From: Primula veris
Lineage: Eukaryota > Streptophyta > Magnoliopsida > Ericales > Primulaceae
DNA: 64,000 nt
Direction: 5' to 3'
Assembly: GCA_963682055.1 (NCBI GenBank)
Contig: OY821745.1
Span: 12,841,501-12,905,500, forward strand
Shown here: positions 11,571 through 21,800 of the stretch, piece after piece
How the letters are laid out: the number at the start of each line of letters is the position of its first letter
How positions within the stretch are numbered: the first letter of the stretch is position 1
Notes under the pieces: generated by a model
What the model saw: only the letters and a program-made list of their open reading frames with translations
Told to the model about the DNA's origin: nothing
The model's database searches: none
Translations under genes and position numbers: made by a program

Positions 11571-12005
11571 TTACAAACCCTAAACCCTAAACCCTAAACC
11601 CTAAATTACAAACCCTAACCCCTAAACCTTAAACACTAAACCCTAAATTACAAACCCTAAACCCTAAACACTAAATTACAAACCCTAAACCCTAAACCCT
11701 AAATTCTAAACCCTAAACCCTAAACCCTAAATTACAAACCCTGACCCCTAAACACTAAACCCTAAATTACAAACCCTAAACACTAAACCCTAAATTCTAA
11801 ACCCTAAACCCTAAACCCTAATTTACAAACCCTAACCCCTAAACCCTAAACCCTAAATTACAAACCCTAAACCCTAAACCCTAAATTACAAACCCTAAAC
11901 CCTAAACCCTAAATTACAAACCCTAACCCCTAAACCCTAAATTACAAACCCTAACCCCTAAACCCTAAATTACAAACCCTAAACCCTAAACCCTAAACCC
12001 CTAAA
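11571..12005 (+). repeat. Interstitial telomere-like CCCTAAA array
   Basis: About 430 bp of plant telomere-type heptamers (CCCTAAA), in runs of two to four, regularly broken by ATTACAAA and by CCCCTAAA or CACTAAA variants. It sits inside the MULE between its two genes, far from any chromosome end. The regular ATTACAAACCCTAA blocks show it grew by local tandem duplication rather than by telomerase alone. Confidence 0.95.
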
Positions 12006-12027
12006 AACTAAATATTCTGAAATATAC

Positions 12028-12606
12028 ATACAAACCGTACATTTAATGTACGGTTTGTACAGATTTCATACAAACCGTACATTAAATGTACGGTTTGCAT
12101 GTTTTATGTGCAAACCGTAAAAGTAATGTACGGTTTGCACCCCTGATTTGAGCAGCGACGTTTTACGAATGTACTTTTTACACGGAATCACCGTTAATAA
12201 CGTAAAAAAAAAATAAACTACAAACCGTAAAAGTAATATACGGTTTGTAGTGTAAATTACATTGGATACCATATCTATCAAAATAATTCCGACAACACAT
12301 TATCACTTTTGAATTATTATGACTTGACAACCCTATCCGAAAATGACTACTCAATGCATTATTAAAGTTTCGAAATGACTACACCAAAAAAAACACTACA
12401 ACCCGTAAAAGTAATATACGGTTTGTAGTGTAAATTACATTGGATACCATATCTATCAAAATAATTCCGACAACACCTTATCACTTTTGAATTATTATGA
12501 TTTGACAAACCTATCCGAAAATGACTACTCAATGCATTATTAAAGTTTCGAAATGACTACACCAAAAATTCACTACAAACCGTAAAAGTAATCTACGGTT
12601 TGTAGT
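12028..12606 (+). promoter_or_regulatory. Cluster of six palindromes upstream of the transposase gene
   Basis: Six imperfect palindromes of the form CAAACCGTA-N9-TACGGTTTG lie at about 12029-12059, 12070-12099, 12111-12138, 12217-12250, 12396-12428 and 12571-12605. They share the CCGTA...TACGG arms with the palindromes in both TIRs. The last one ends about 140 bp before the transposase ATG. The last three include a ~178-bp tandem duplication (12217-12394 and 12395-12570). A reasonable reading is that the transposase binds the same motif at the ends and at its own promoter, allowing autoregulation; this is inference. Confidence 0.7.
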
Positions 12607-12743
12607 GTAAACTTACCCTATAAATATGACTCAATTTTGCCAATTCTAACAAACCATAAAATCAAACACAAACACATTTCGGAAATCTCTAAAAAAATCC
12701 TCATTTCTCCCCAATAAAATATACAAACAAACACTTTTCGAAA

Positions 12744-15440
12744 ATGAATTACAACTATGGTTATGACAACAACCAATGGAATAACAACAACAATGCGAAT
12801 TCATCCAGTGACTCAAACGATGAGCTAACTGATTATTCGGAGCACTTTGAAGTTGATGAATTGACTTGGGAAACAAGGGATGAAATGCTTGCTGATCTTG
12901 CTGATGTGGCTGGAAATTGGGGTTTCATTATTACGATTCGTAGGTCTGGAGGGGGTGATGGGAGCAGAACACCGTATGTTGATATTGTGTGTGATAAATC
13001 GGGGGTTTACGAAAAAAAGAAACCATCTTCCGTAAAATCAGGTACAAAGAAAAAAGACTGTCCATTTTTCATTAAAGGTTACGTAGTTAATGGTGAATGG
13101 ATGTGTCACGTAGAAAATGGACAACATAACCACCCACCTCCAACTTACCTCCAAGGTCAAGCACGACGTGCTCGTTTAACCCAAGATGAAAAAGAAATTG
13201 TTAAAATTTTAAGGCAAAGTAGTTTTAAAGTTGGTGCAATATTAGAGGCCATTAAAAATCGAAATCCTGACAATGTATCAAACACTAAAACGATACATAA
13301 TTTTTTGGCCGGACTGAAATTTAAAGAACGAGATGGTAGAAACCCGACACAGGAACTTTTTAATTTGTTGGATAGACATCGCTACACATTCTACTATAAT
13401 ATGAACCCATCAACCCATTGCCTTGAGAACTTATTTTTTGCACACCCCGATTCTATAAGGATGTTCAAAGCTTTTCCTGATGTCTTGTTAATGGATTGTA
13501 CATATAGGACAAACCGTTTTAATATGTCATTTCTAGAAGTCGTAGGAATGACATCAACGAACCAAACATATTGTTTAGGTTTTGTTTTCATGAGTGACGA
13601 GACACAAGAAAGTTATATATGGGCATTGGAAAATTTTAAAGTTACATTGGAGGGGTGTATACTACCTAGGGTGTTTGTAACCGACAGGGAAATGGCCTTA
13701 TCAAATGCTTTATCCGTTGTTTTTCCCGATTCTCATCATATTTTGTGCACTTTTCATATTGCAAAAAATGTTTTGAAAAACTGCCGTAAAAAGATCCCTG
13801 ACGAGGAGTGGCAAACGTTTCTAGATGATTGGGGTTTATTGGTTGATTCTGAGTCGATAGAGGAGTACAATTATAACCGAACTAATTTCAATTCCTCTTA
13901 CAAATCGTACCCTGCTGTGATTAAGTATGTAGACAAGCTTTTAAATGATTATGCTGAAAAGTTTGTTGCATGCTATACCAACCACACAACACATCTAGGT
14001 AACAGAACTAGCAATCGAGCCGAACAACAACATGCTAAGCTGAAAAGATCCCTTTCCACAAATACTGGCACGCTTGAAACTGTTTGGGTAGAGGTGAATA
14101 GAATTCTAGAAAAACAGTTTGAGGATATTAAGACGAAGTTGGATAAATGCAAGTCTTATTTTCCACATTCTGAAAAAACGCCTCTATTTATAAATCTTAG
14201 GTCGTATATCACACACTATGCCTTTGATTTATTATTCCAAGAACACAAAAAATGTAGTGGCCAGGCTGATGAGAATTGTTCTTGCGGTTTTAAATTGTCT
14301 CACGGTTTACCTTGTCATCATATTATTAGTGAACATATTTTATTCGGGAAGCCTCTTCCTCTAGAATATATTCATCCATTCTGGAAAAAATTAGACGTAA
14401 TTGATGATAATGGGAACACCGATGATTATGGGGTAGAGGGTGATCTAGAAGAGTTTAAAAGTGTTTATGCTAGCAAAACGAATGTTGAAAAACGGCGTAT
14501 GAAAACACAACTCCGAGAGATAACCGTACCATCCAGAACATCCGTCAGTGACCCCGAAGTGAGAGCAAATAGGGGGAGACCTAGAAAAGGCGACAAATCT
14601 AGTAAGAGGGATAAGTCAGGATGGGAGTATGTGGAGGAACAGAGTGCTGGTGCTAGTAGGGAAAAGGGTAAAGGCAAGGCGGATGAAACACCGGAGGTAA
14701 GGGTAAATCCAACTAGGAGGCCGCGAAACCAGAACCCTAAACCCACCCCCAATAGGGCAACCTTCCTGTACAGTGACCAAATATGGGTCATGTTACATAG
14801 TTACATCGAAACAGTTTATGATGTGCGTGGGGATGGTAACTGTGGGTTCCGGGTACTTGCAAATGCGACGGGTAAACAGAATGGGGAAGATGATTGGTAC
14901 GCGATAAGATGTGAGTTGTTTCAAGAGCTGCAGCAAATGAAAGGTGTTTATTATGAGCTGTTTGAGAATCTTGACTTTGAAGCTTACCGGTATGATTACA
15001 TTTTATCAAGTTTAAATTTTTATCATCCTACAGATCCCGCACCTATTGACAAATGGATGAGATTTCCGTCTTATGGGTTTTTAATTGCTTCTCATTACAA
15101 TATGCCAATTGTATTGTTGTCCTTATGGGAAAATCAAAATGGAGGGGTAAACGTGTGGAACAGTACTTTTTTACCGCTTTATACTGGTCCGCCTCAGGGA
15201 ACGACATATTACATCCCGACTGTAATGGTGTTCGTCAACAGTTGTCACTATGCTCAGGTTATTCCTAAAGAAGGGATCTTCCCAATGCCAGGAATTATAG
15301 CACGGTGGGAACAAACACGCACTGAGGCAGCTGCGCCATGGAAGGAACTTTTTCGACCAAATTTCAAATTATATATGGCGCTGGAAAAGCAATCGGGAAA
15401 GAAAAAAGCAAATGAAGAACCTATAGACCTAAGTCCATAA
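12744..15440 (+). CDS. MULE transposase fused to OTU cysteine protease
   Basis: Single-exon, 898-aa ORF starting at the first ATG after the palindrome cluster. An Asn-rich N-terminus is followed by a FAR1/WRKY-GCM1-like zinc cluster (C83, C106, H128, H130). The MULE transposase core has D251 (MDCTYRTN), D314 (VTDREMA), the CxxH at 335-338 (CTFH) and E427 (NRAEQQHAK), consistent with an intact DDE set. A SWIM zinc finger follows at 512-526 (CSCGFKLSHGLPCHH), then an AT-hook at 610-615 (RGRPRK) and a basic linker. The C-terminal ~200 residues form an OTU domain with D697-G-N-C700 (GDGNCGFR) and catalytic-type H835 (NSCHYAQV). The protein would cut and paste the element; the OTU part would be expected to cleave ubiquitin or a ubiquitin-like protein. 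All key residues are present, so it may be active. It lies inside TIRs to which it probably binds. Confidence 0.92.
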   Translation: MNYNYGYDNNQWNNNNNANSSSDSNDELTDYSEHFEVDELTWETRDEMLADLADVAGNWGFIITIRRSGGGDGSRTPYVDIVCDKSGVYEKKKPSSVKSGTKKKDCPFFIKGYVVNGEWMCHVENGQHNHPPPTYLQGQARRARLTQDEKEIVKILRQSSFKVGAILEAIKNRNPDNVSNTKTIHNFLAGLKFKERDGRNPTQELFNLLDRHRYTFYYNMNPSTHCLENLFFAHPDSIRMFKAFPDVLLMDCTYRTNRFNMSFLEVVGMTSTNQTYCLGFVFMSDETQESYIWALENFKVTLEGCILPRVFVTDREMALSNALSVVFPDSHHILCTFHIAKNVLKNCRKKIPDEEWQTFLDDWGLLVDSESIEEYNYNRTNFNSSYKSYPAVIKYVDKLLNDYAEKFVACYTNHTTHLGNRTSNRAEQQHAKLKRSLSTNTGTLETVWVEVNRILEKQFEDIKTKLDKCKSYFPHSEKTPLFINLRSYITHYAFDLLFQEHKKCSGQADENCSCGFKLSHGLPCHHIISEHILFGKPLPLEYIHPFWKKLDVIDDNGNTDDYGVEGDLEEFKSVYASKTNVEKRRMKTQLREITVPSRTSVSDPEVRANRGRPRKGDKSSKRDKSGWEYVEEQSAGASREKGKGKADETPEVRVNPTRRPRNQNPKPTPNRATFLYSDQIWVMLHSYIETVYDVRGDGNCGFRVLANATGKQNGEDDWYAIRCELFQELQQMKGVYYELFENLDFEAYRYDYILSSLNFYHPTDPAPIDKWMRFPSYGFLIASHYNMPIVLLSLWENQNGGVNVWNSTFLPLYTGPPQGTTYYIPTVMVFVNSCHYAQVIPKEGIFPMPGIIARWEQTRTEAAAPWKELFRPNFKLYMALEKQSGKKKANEEPIDLSP

Positions 15441-16120
15441 TCGGTTTTTTATTTTTAATTTTATGTAAATTACTATTTTTTCCAATTTGTTGTAAATTTA
15501 TATGATGTAAACAAATGTTTAATAAATTTGTTTTATGAAATTTAGTTCTATGAAATTTTGTTGTAAATTTTGTTGTAAATTTTGTTTAATAAATTTGTTT
15601 TATGAAATTTATAAGTTGATATTCATGTTTGCATATTGCGTTATACAAGTGTTAAATACAAACCAAAAAAACTTCACAAAAATTGACGATTTAGTTAATG
15701 ATACAATAAATATCAACTTATACACTTGACAAAAATATAACATGAACCAAAAACATAAATTTTATCAAATCAACTTTTTTTGTGTAAATTTGTGTAAATT
15801 TTGTGTTTATTTTTACAGATTGTTAGAATATTCGTAATTTATTTTATGTAAAATTTTAAAAATAAGTCATTTTGTTTTTAAATTTGAAAAAAACAAAATG
15901 TCTTATTTGAAAAAAATATCAACTTATACACTTGAAAAAAAATCAACTTATACACTTGAAAAAAATATCAAATTATACACTTGAAAAAAATATCAAATTT
16001 TAAACATAAGGCATTTTTATGTAAAAAAAAATCATGTTTAATTTGAAAAAAATATTCAGTATTTTAATTTTAATTATTAGAATTTTAATTTTAATTTTTA
16101 ATTTCAAAAAATCTGTGAAA
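15441..16120. other. 3' non-coding part of the MULE
   Basis: AT-rich, with a small tandem repeat of AACTTATACACTTGAAAAAA at about 15905-15990 and short repeated TTTGTTGTAAATTTTG motifs near 15540-15590. It probably includes the transposase 3' UTR. No gene seen. Confidence 0.6.
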
Positions 16121-16128
16121 ACACAGAG

Positions 16129-16257
16129 ACCGTAGATTAAATCTACGGTCTACAGTCATTGACTGTAGACCGTAGATTAAATCTACGGTTTACAGTCAAT
16201 GACTGTAGACCGTAGATTTAATCTACGGTTTCAGCGTTTTTTCAGAAATTATGTAGT
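16129..16257 (-). repeat. Right terminal inverted repeat with three palindromes
   Basis: Bases 16167-16242 are the inverted counterpart of the left TIR, with three mismatches in 76. The right end carries one additional palindrome at about 16129-16149. Each CCGTAGAT...ATCTACGG unit alternates with a CTACAGTCATTGACTGTAG-like inverted repeat, giving a chain of nested dyads. The ends are thus slightly asymmetric (two palindromes left, three right). Confidence 0.88.
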
Positions 16258-18415
16258 ACAATAAGTGCACCTCATAAAAAAAAGGCGAAATTAAGTCTCA
16301 CCAAAGAAAGTCAATGACAGGCTCGGGCTTGACTAATTATAGAACTTTTTTGTGGCTCAAAAGTTTTAACTAATTAAGAAGTAATCTATTTCTTTGAATA
16401 TTTTAGTTAGTATTATAATTTGGTAGAAAATAAATGTTTGTTTTAAATGTTTGGTGTTAGTAAATTACAAAATCTTTTGAGGTAAATGATTGGCAGGAGG
16501 GCTTTTTTTCAACTTTAGCATCCTACCGAAATAAATATTTCAGAACCGGCCGGTGAAGGATTGCAATAAAAAATTCTAAGTTCACTAAAATCATGATTCC
16601 CTTTATTTCAATGATTCTAATTCTAGATGAGCCGACGAGCTGTATCCGCTCAAAATCTCGCAAGATTTTGATGTTATTTTGGAAACTGCATTTTCAATCC
16701 AAAATACATAACCTTATTGGTTTTCCATCTCTAGTTAAATACATTTTTTCTAGTCAAATTCCCAAATTACTAATCTTTTATTCATCTAGTAAATATTTAA
16801 TTTACACTATGTGGATTGAGGTATATGGCTATTTTTAAACATTGCACATTGTTGGATAAAATGCTCTTAAGTTGAATTTTATGCAATTCCAGCATAAACC
16901 TTATGCATTTTTAATCGAATATTTCTTATTTTAAAGTGAAGAATTATGTGATTTTAACTTGACCACATGCTCATTTGACTACAGTGTCTTTTTTATCCTC
17001 ATGCTATAACAATAATAGGTGAAATTTTAGTGCCTTTTTTATTTTTGTTTTACATTGTATGAAGGCTGCATATTTTTGCTTAATAAATCTACAAACTCAA
17101 ATTAAAAATAGTAATAGTGGTGGCACGAGAACTTGGATTCAAGATATTGGCGGTTAGGGTCACAAGTTTTTCCCACTCATTTGTATGCCTTTGAACTTCA
17201 AATTAGGTTGGGAGAAACTAGGTATAAGCTAAGTACAGGTTAAGTGGGTTAAAAACACCCATATATATTTTGATAAAAATTTAAATATCATAAGCTTTCA
17301 ACACTTGAATAATTAAAAAAAGTTTACATATGTAATACAGTCTCACCCACATCAACACCCCACCATTGAAACTATGAGTGTGATTTGAAGCTGAACTCCA
17401 TTTTTCAGCTTACTGTCAATCAATATATTTGGTGAAAATGTCTATTTTTTATCGAAAAGGGAAGCTTTTGGATAAAAATGCTGTTTTTTTTTGTGAGAAC
17501 GCCAATTTTAATGAAAATAATTATTATTTTTCTGAAAAGATTGCTATACAACTTTTGTCAGAGATTGTCCTGAAAAAACATCTAGATTCGGAGATTGCTG
17601 GAAGAGACAATTACTAAAAAAGTACCATATTTCCTAAACGTGATTATCTCAAAACTTTTCTTTCCAAACATTGTCACTTTCTCATTACGATTGTGTATAT
17701 ATTTTATCGGAGGGACGACCCATTAGAGGTTCGACAGAGCTCTGGTAACCTTCTTGTTAATCTGATACGAGAAAGAGTATGCATTTAGAAAAGCCATGTA
17801 CTTTTCACGGAAATTCTATACATTACCTAATTGTGTAAGCAATTTGTCGGATCATCACCACCGCCGTAACTCATGATCAAGTGATGGGTGTGTGTGTGGG
17901 GGCAGGGAGAAAAGTATAATGTGATTAAAATTAATTGTCAAGAGAAAGTTGGATATGTTGTGCTAGGTTTGAGACCAGCAGCGAGAAAATTGCACTTTTT
18001 GGAAAGAAAATGTTTGGATAATATTTTTTGATTATTTAGTTTAAAAATTGACACTTAATGTGAATTTACCTTTGTTGCAGTTAAGTATTCAAATCTTGAA
18101 TATTAAGCTAATGTTTTTCAAAAAGTAACTTTTAAAGATTACATTTAATTTAATTTTTAACTCATTATTTTGGATAGAAAAAAACGAGCTATATGATTCT
18201 GATCTTGTCTTGTCATTTGTATTGTTGACTCAACTTCTTTCGAACCGTATTATACATTTGTTTATGCATGTCCATTCTGAAAAATAACGGTGTACACCAA
18301 ATTGTGTGCAAGTGAAACGTTGGTGCGTTTTAGTATGTTTGATGGCATAAATTTGAAAAGTGTAAAATTGGGTGTATCAAACTGTAATTTTAAAAGAAAT
18401 TAGGGATAATAATCA
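16258..18415. other. Intergenic DNA between MULE and RDR2
   Basis: AT-rich, with no coding signal that I can support. Small open frames (16593-16838, 17429-17617) match nothing I recognise and have no splice context. Part of 17100-17950 is less AT-rich and may be an old repeat. Confidence 0.5.
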
Positions 18416-18417
18416 TA

Positions 18418-18655
18418 CTCTCCCTCCATTCCCATTTATTTGTCAATTACAAAACTACGTGCAATTTTGACTGACTTATAACTTATATCAAAATTGTCGA
18501 AATGAAATTTTTTTAAAATCTAATTATAAAATTTAACATTTGAACTATAGGATCAACTTTTGAAAATTTTCATTCCGATAATTTTGATACAAATTATTGG
18601 CCAGTCAAAATTGCACGTAATTTCGTAGTGGACAATTAAATTGGAACGGAGGGAG
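18418..18655. mobile_element. Stowaway-like MITE
   Basis: About 238 bp with inverted ends: CTCTCCCTCCATTCCCATTT on the left and AAATTGGAACGGAGGGAG on the right. TA flanks both sides (18416-18417, 18656-18657). The arms remain complementary well inside (AATTTTGACTG / CAGTCAAAATT). Length, TA target duplication and CTCCCTCC-type terminus fit Tc1/mariner Stowaway MITEs. It is non-coding and sits downstream of the RDR2 3' end. Confidence 0.85.
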
Positions 18656-18855
18656 TAGCGAAGATTTATGCTTGTAATCATTTTACCGAAATCTGATTAC
18701 AGTCATCATGGATAGTTGCAGTCTAGAGGATCACAAAACTAAGTACAGTGATACATTTATTCCTTTTCTCCACATTGTTTTGACCGACTGCAAGACGCTT
18801 TTTTCCGGTCTTTACACCCCAACTGCCACCCGGAGAGACAGTCTTATTGTGGCAG

Positions 18856-21800
18856 TTAATCTCTAGCTGCCTTAAGAGACTTGATGTTCAACAAAATATG
18901 ACCCATAATCCAAGGAAATCCCAAACAATGAGAACTTTCATGGAAATAGGTCGGGTGATAAGCGACATGATACCATGCAGACGCCAGCTTCTTATGTTGC
19001 TCCTCCTCGTCCCCCTCTTCCTTACAGCAGCTACTTTTGAACCATCCTTTTGCCTCCTTGAAAAGGCTTTTGATGGAAACCGTAATCCTCTCTCTCATCT
19101 CAGTATACTTCCGGTTATCTCTTTGTAGGTAGTTTGAACGAGTCCGCAAGTTACCAGTCAATATCTCATCTTCGCTTTCAGCAGCGTAAAAATTCATCAG
19201 AGTAGTCATCTTATCACAGTACATATCTTTGTGATTCTTTGCAATCTCAACAAATTCTTCAAAGCCCTCCGCTAGGAGATCATTATCATAGTAAGCATCC
19301 TCCTCCTGGTTTATCGTCGTCATATCTACATCTGAATTCTTGTTTCGGTACGAGGATGAGCTCATGAGGGCACGATAGAGTGCACCAAGTACCCCATTGG
19401 AAACGTAACTAGGTCTCTCAACTCTCTCCATAAAATCTGGAAACTCCTTTGGTTTCAAATAGTTGGGCATCTCAGCTGCTGCTCCTGTTTTTGCAAAGTC
19501 AACGGCCATTGAATGAAGATTTGCCAACTCAAGGCATTTTGGACTCAGGGCTTTGTCCGGCTCACGGTCTGCATGTATTAGATGGGCTGTCGAGATGATT
19601 CCCAGGGTATCGTTCACCATGTAATCCACAAAAAAATTATGAATTTCCTACAAGGAAGAAACCGATTACTTAATTAGGTATTGTATGAATCAAGTAAAAG
19701 TTTCTGTATTACAGAAAAAACGAATTTATTTACTTCCAAAGATACATCATGGTCCATTATACGAGGCCTCCGTCCGGAGTAGTCCATAGGGGCCACAGTC
19801 TGGCTTGGGATTAGGTGTTCATCCCAGCTTATGAAGTACAAGTCTCCATCAAGATCACCGCCGGAACACTCGTTAGGATGAGGCCTGTGCATGTACACAT
19901 ATACATATCAGTATTAAAGGCAAATATCAAATAATCTAACACGTCACTTCAGAACAAAAGAGCAAAGGCAACACATTTGTTACACCACTATTCTGGAGGA
20001 TGAAGGCTTCCATAAAAAATGAACTTTACTTTTTGTGTAAATACAACCTGGGACTATTGAAGCAGATAAACTTAGCTCAAGCTCAGTTGAACATGAGAAT
20101 AGTTTCTGAGAACAAATGGATGCAAGAAAGTATTATTTGTATCTAGCGTCCTTCTAAAACAATAGTACTATAATCAAAAGTAAAGAAATTACGGTTGTGG
20201 TATAGTACCTTTTACCCTTTTGGGGGAAGACAATGCAATTGACCAAACCTTTGTCAACCAATCCCACCTCACAAATGGCCTCAAGAACTCTAACATCTCC
20301 TGGGTGAAGACACGGATTCTTTGTGACCACAACCTTCCCAACCACTACTGAGGTTGTCTTGTCTACTTTCTTAAAGTAGCTGCTCTTCCCTTCTTCACAC
20401 TCCATCAGCTCACTTTTAGTCATCGTAATTCGTGCATAAACCTGTCCATAATCTAATATACCAGTTTCGTCCAAACACCCTATCAAGATTCGTCCCTTTG
20501 GAACATGAATTCTGCACCTTACCTTTAAATCGTACAAAAGATTGTCATGGTGGGCTTTGAGCATCATATGGAGATACGGTTCCTTATTAGGCTCATAGCT
20601 CTGTTGTAACATCTTTCCGAGGATGTTTTTAGCATCGTTTGAGGCCAAGCTTTCAAGTACATTCATTGCAGCGTCTCTAGACGTTAGCATTTTATCCAGA
20701 AGACAAAGCTGCTGGTCTTGCATTGCCACGAAAACCGAGTCGTCAATCCCTAAAGTAGACAAAAGGGAGAGAATCTCGCGGTTCAAGTAACAAGGCATAG
20801 AATCGCAACATTTAGTAACATTCAACATTCTGTTTTTTGAATCAAATTTAAGCATGCTCCGGCGCAAAGAGAGTTTTCTGTACGAATTACGGTCAACAGC
20901 TATGACACCTTTATACCCTCCGTATCTAATCTGGAATGCTGACGGAGTAGGTTTTGACTCCAACCCACACATGTCAGCAACTTGTCTAGCAAAGGAGGGA
21001 GATATCTTCCCAATCCCATCAGAGAAACAGTACGAAACACCGTCCATAGTAACTTCAATATCCGGAATACTTTCGACTTCGTGAGGAAGGACTTCGAGTG
21101 TCTGCGTAGAAGCACTGAATAGCTGACCCATCCTAGCAGCACATTTAGACACGCTTCGGATTTTGTTAAAGCAACCCATCCACTCTCTAATATCTTCGGC
21201 TTTCACATTTTCATTTGAAGCAAACATCCACACAGCATTCGACCGGAGTTGGCTTGCCGAGAATGCCAAGAATTGGAATCTCTTGTTTCCAATCACAATC
21301 CCGTCTCGAAGGACCGACAAGATCCTATGATAAATATCGGTTTTGTATGTTTTTCCGAATATACCTTGCTGGATGGTAGCGGAGACCGCGTTAGCCGGAA
21401 GCTTGCTCCAATCTTCTTCGACAAAAGTGACCCTCATGAAATCCGATGCATACGCGGAGAAATTTTTAACAACATGATTTGAGGTTTCGAGCTCCGGCCC
21501 CAAACAGTATATCTTTGTCGGAGTGACTAGGACTCTGTGACACCTCATCATATTATGATTTGTCAACCTGCTAAGGGAGGTCGAAGGGAGATTCTTGCTG
21601 CTTGCTGTAAGTAAATGCTGGTGGACCTTGATAAACTTGAAAGGATCGTAACATATATGTTCTCTTTTGTGTAGCTTTTGAAAAACGAGCACAGCCGTGT
21701 CCATGTTTAAACTGCTAAGGAGGTTGATGAGATCGTCATCCACCGAAGCGAGACTGATCTTGTGGGTATGAACAAGGGAACAGAGCTGAAAAAGGATCTC

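Larger units (their letters stand above)
7151..16257 (+). mobile_element. Mutator-like element encoding PMD protein and transposase-OTU fusion
   Basis: A 9.1 kb unit bounded by inverted repeats. Bases 7166-7241 match the reverse complement of 16167-16242 over 76 positions with three mismatches. A weaker match extends outwards to ACTACAT/ATGTAGT at 7151 and 16257. Between the ends, both genes read on the plus strand: a PMD gene (8975-11357) and a MULE transposase-OTU gene (12744-15440). Both are open throughout, and the near-identical termini suggest a fairly recent element. MULEs usually make 9-11 bp target duplications; none is evident here, so the exact outer boundary is uncertain. It also holds a 156-bp duplication, a 56-bp array, telomere-like repeats and palindromes. 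Confidence 0.85.

Noticed and set aside
11571..12005. True chromosome end
   Set aside because: Repeats are interrupted, short and lie inside a transposon with genes on both sides.
14465..15009. Minus-strand frames opposite the transposase gene
   Set aside because: Antisense to the linker and OTU coding region; no family resemblance.
7151..16257. Target-site duplication of the MULE
   Set aside because: I compared 9-11 bp on either side of several possible boundaries and found no convincing direct match, so none is reported.
18847..21482. Plus-strand and alternate-frame ORFs across RDR2
   Set aside because: Shadows of the RDR2 exons with no independent similarity.
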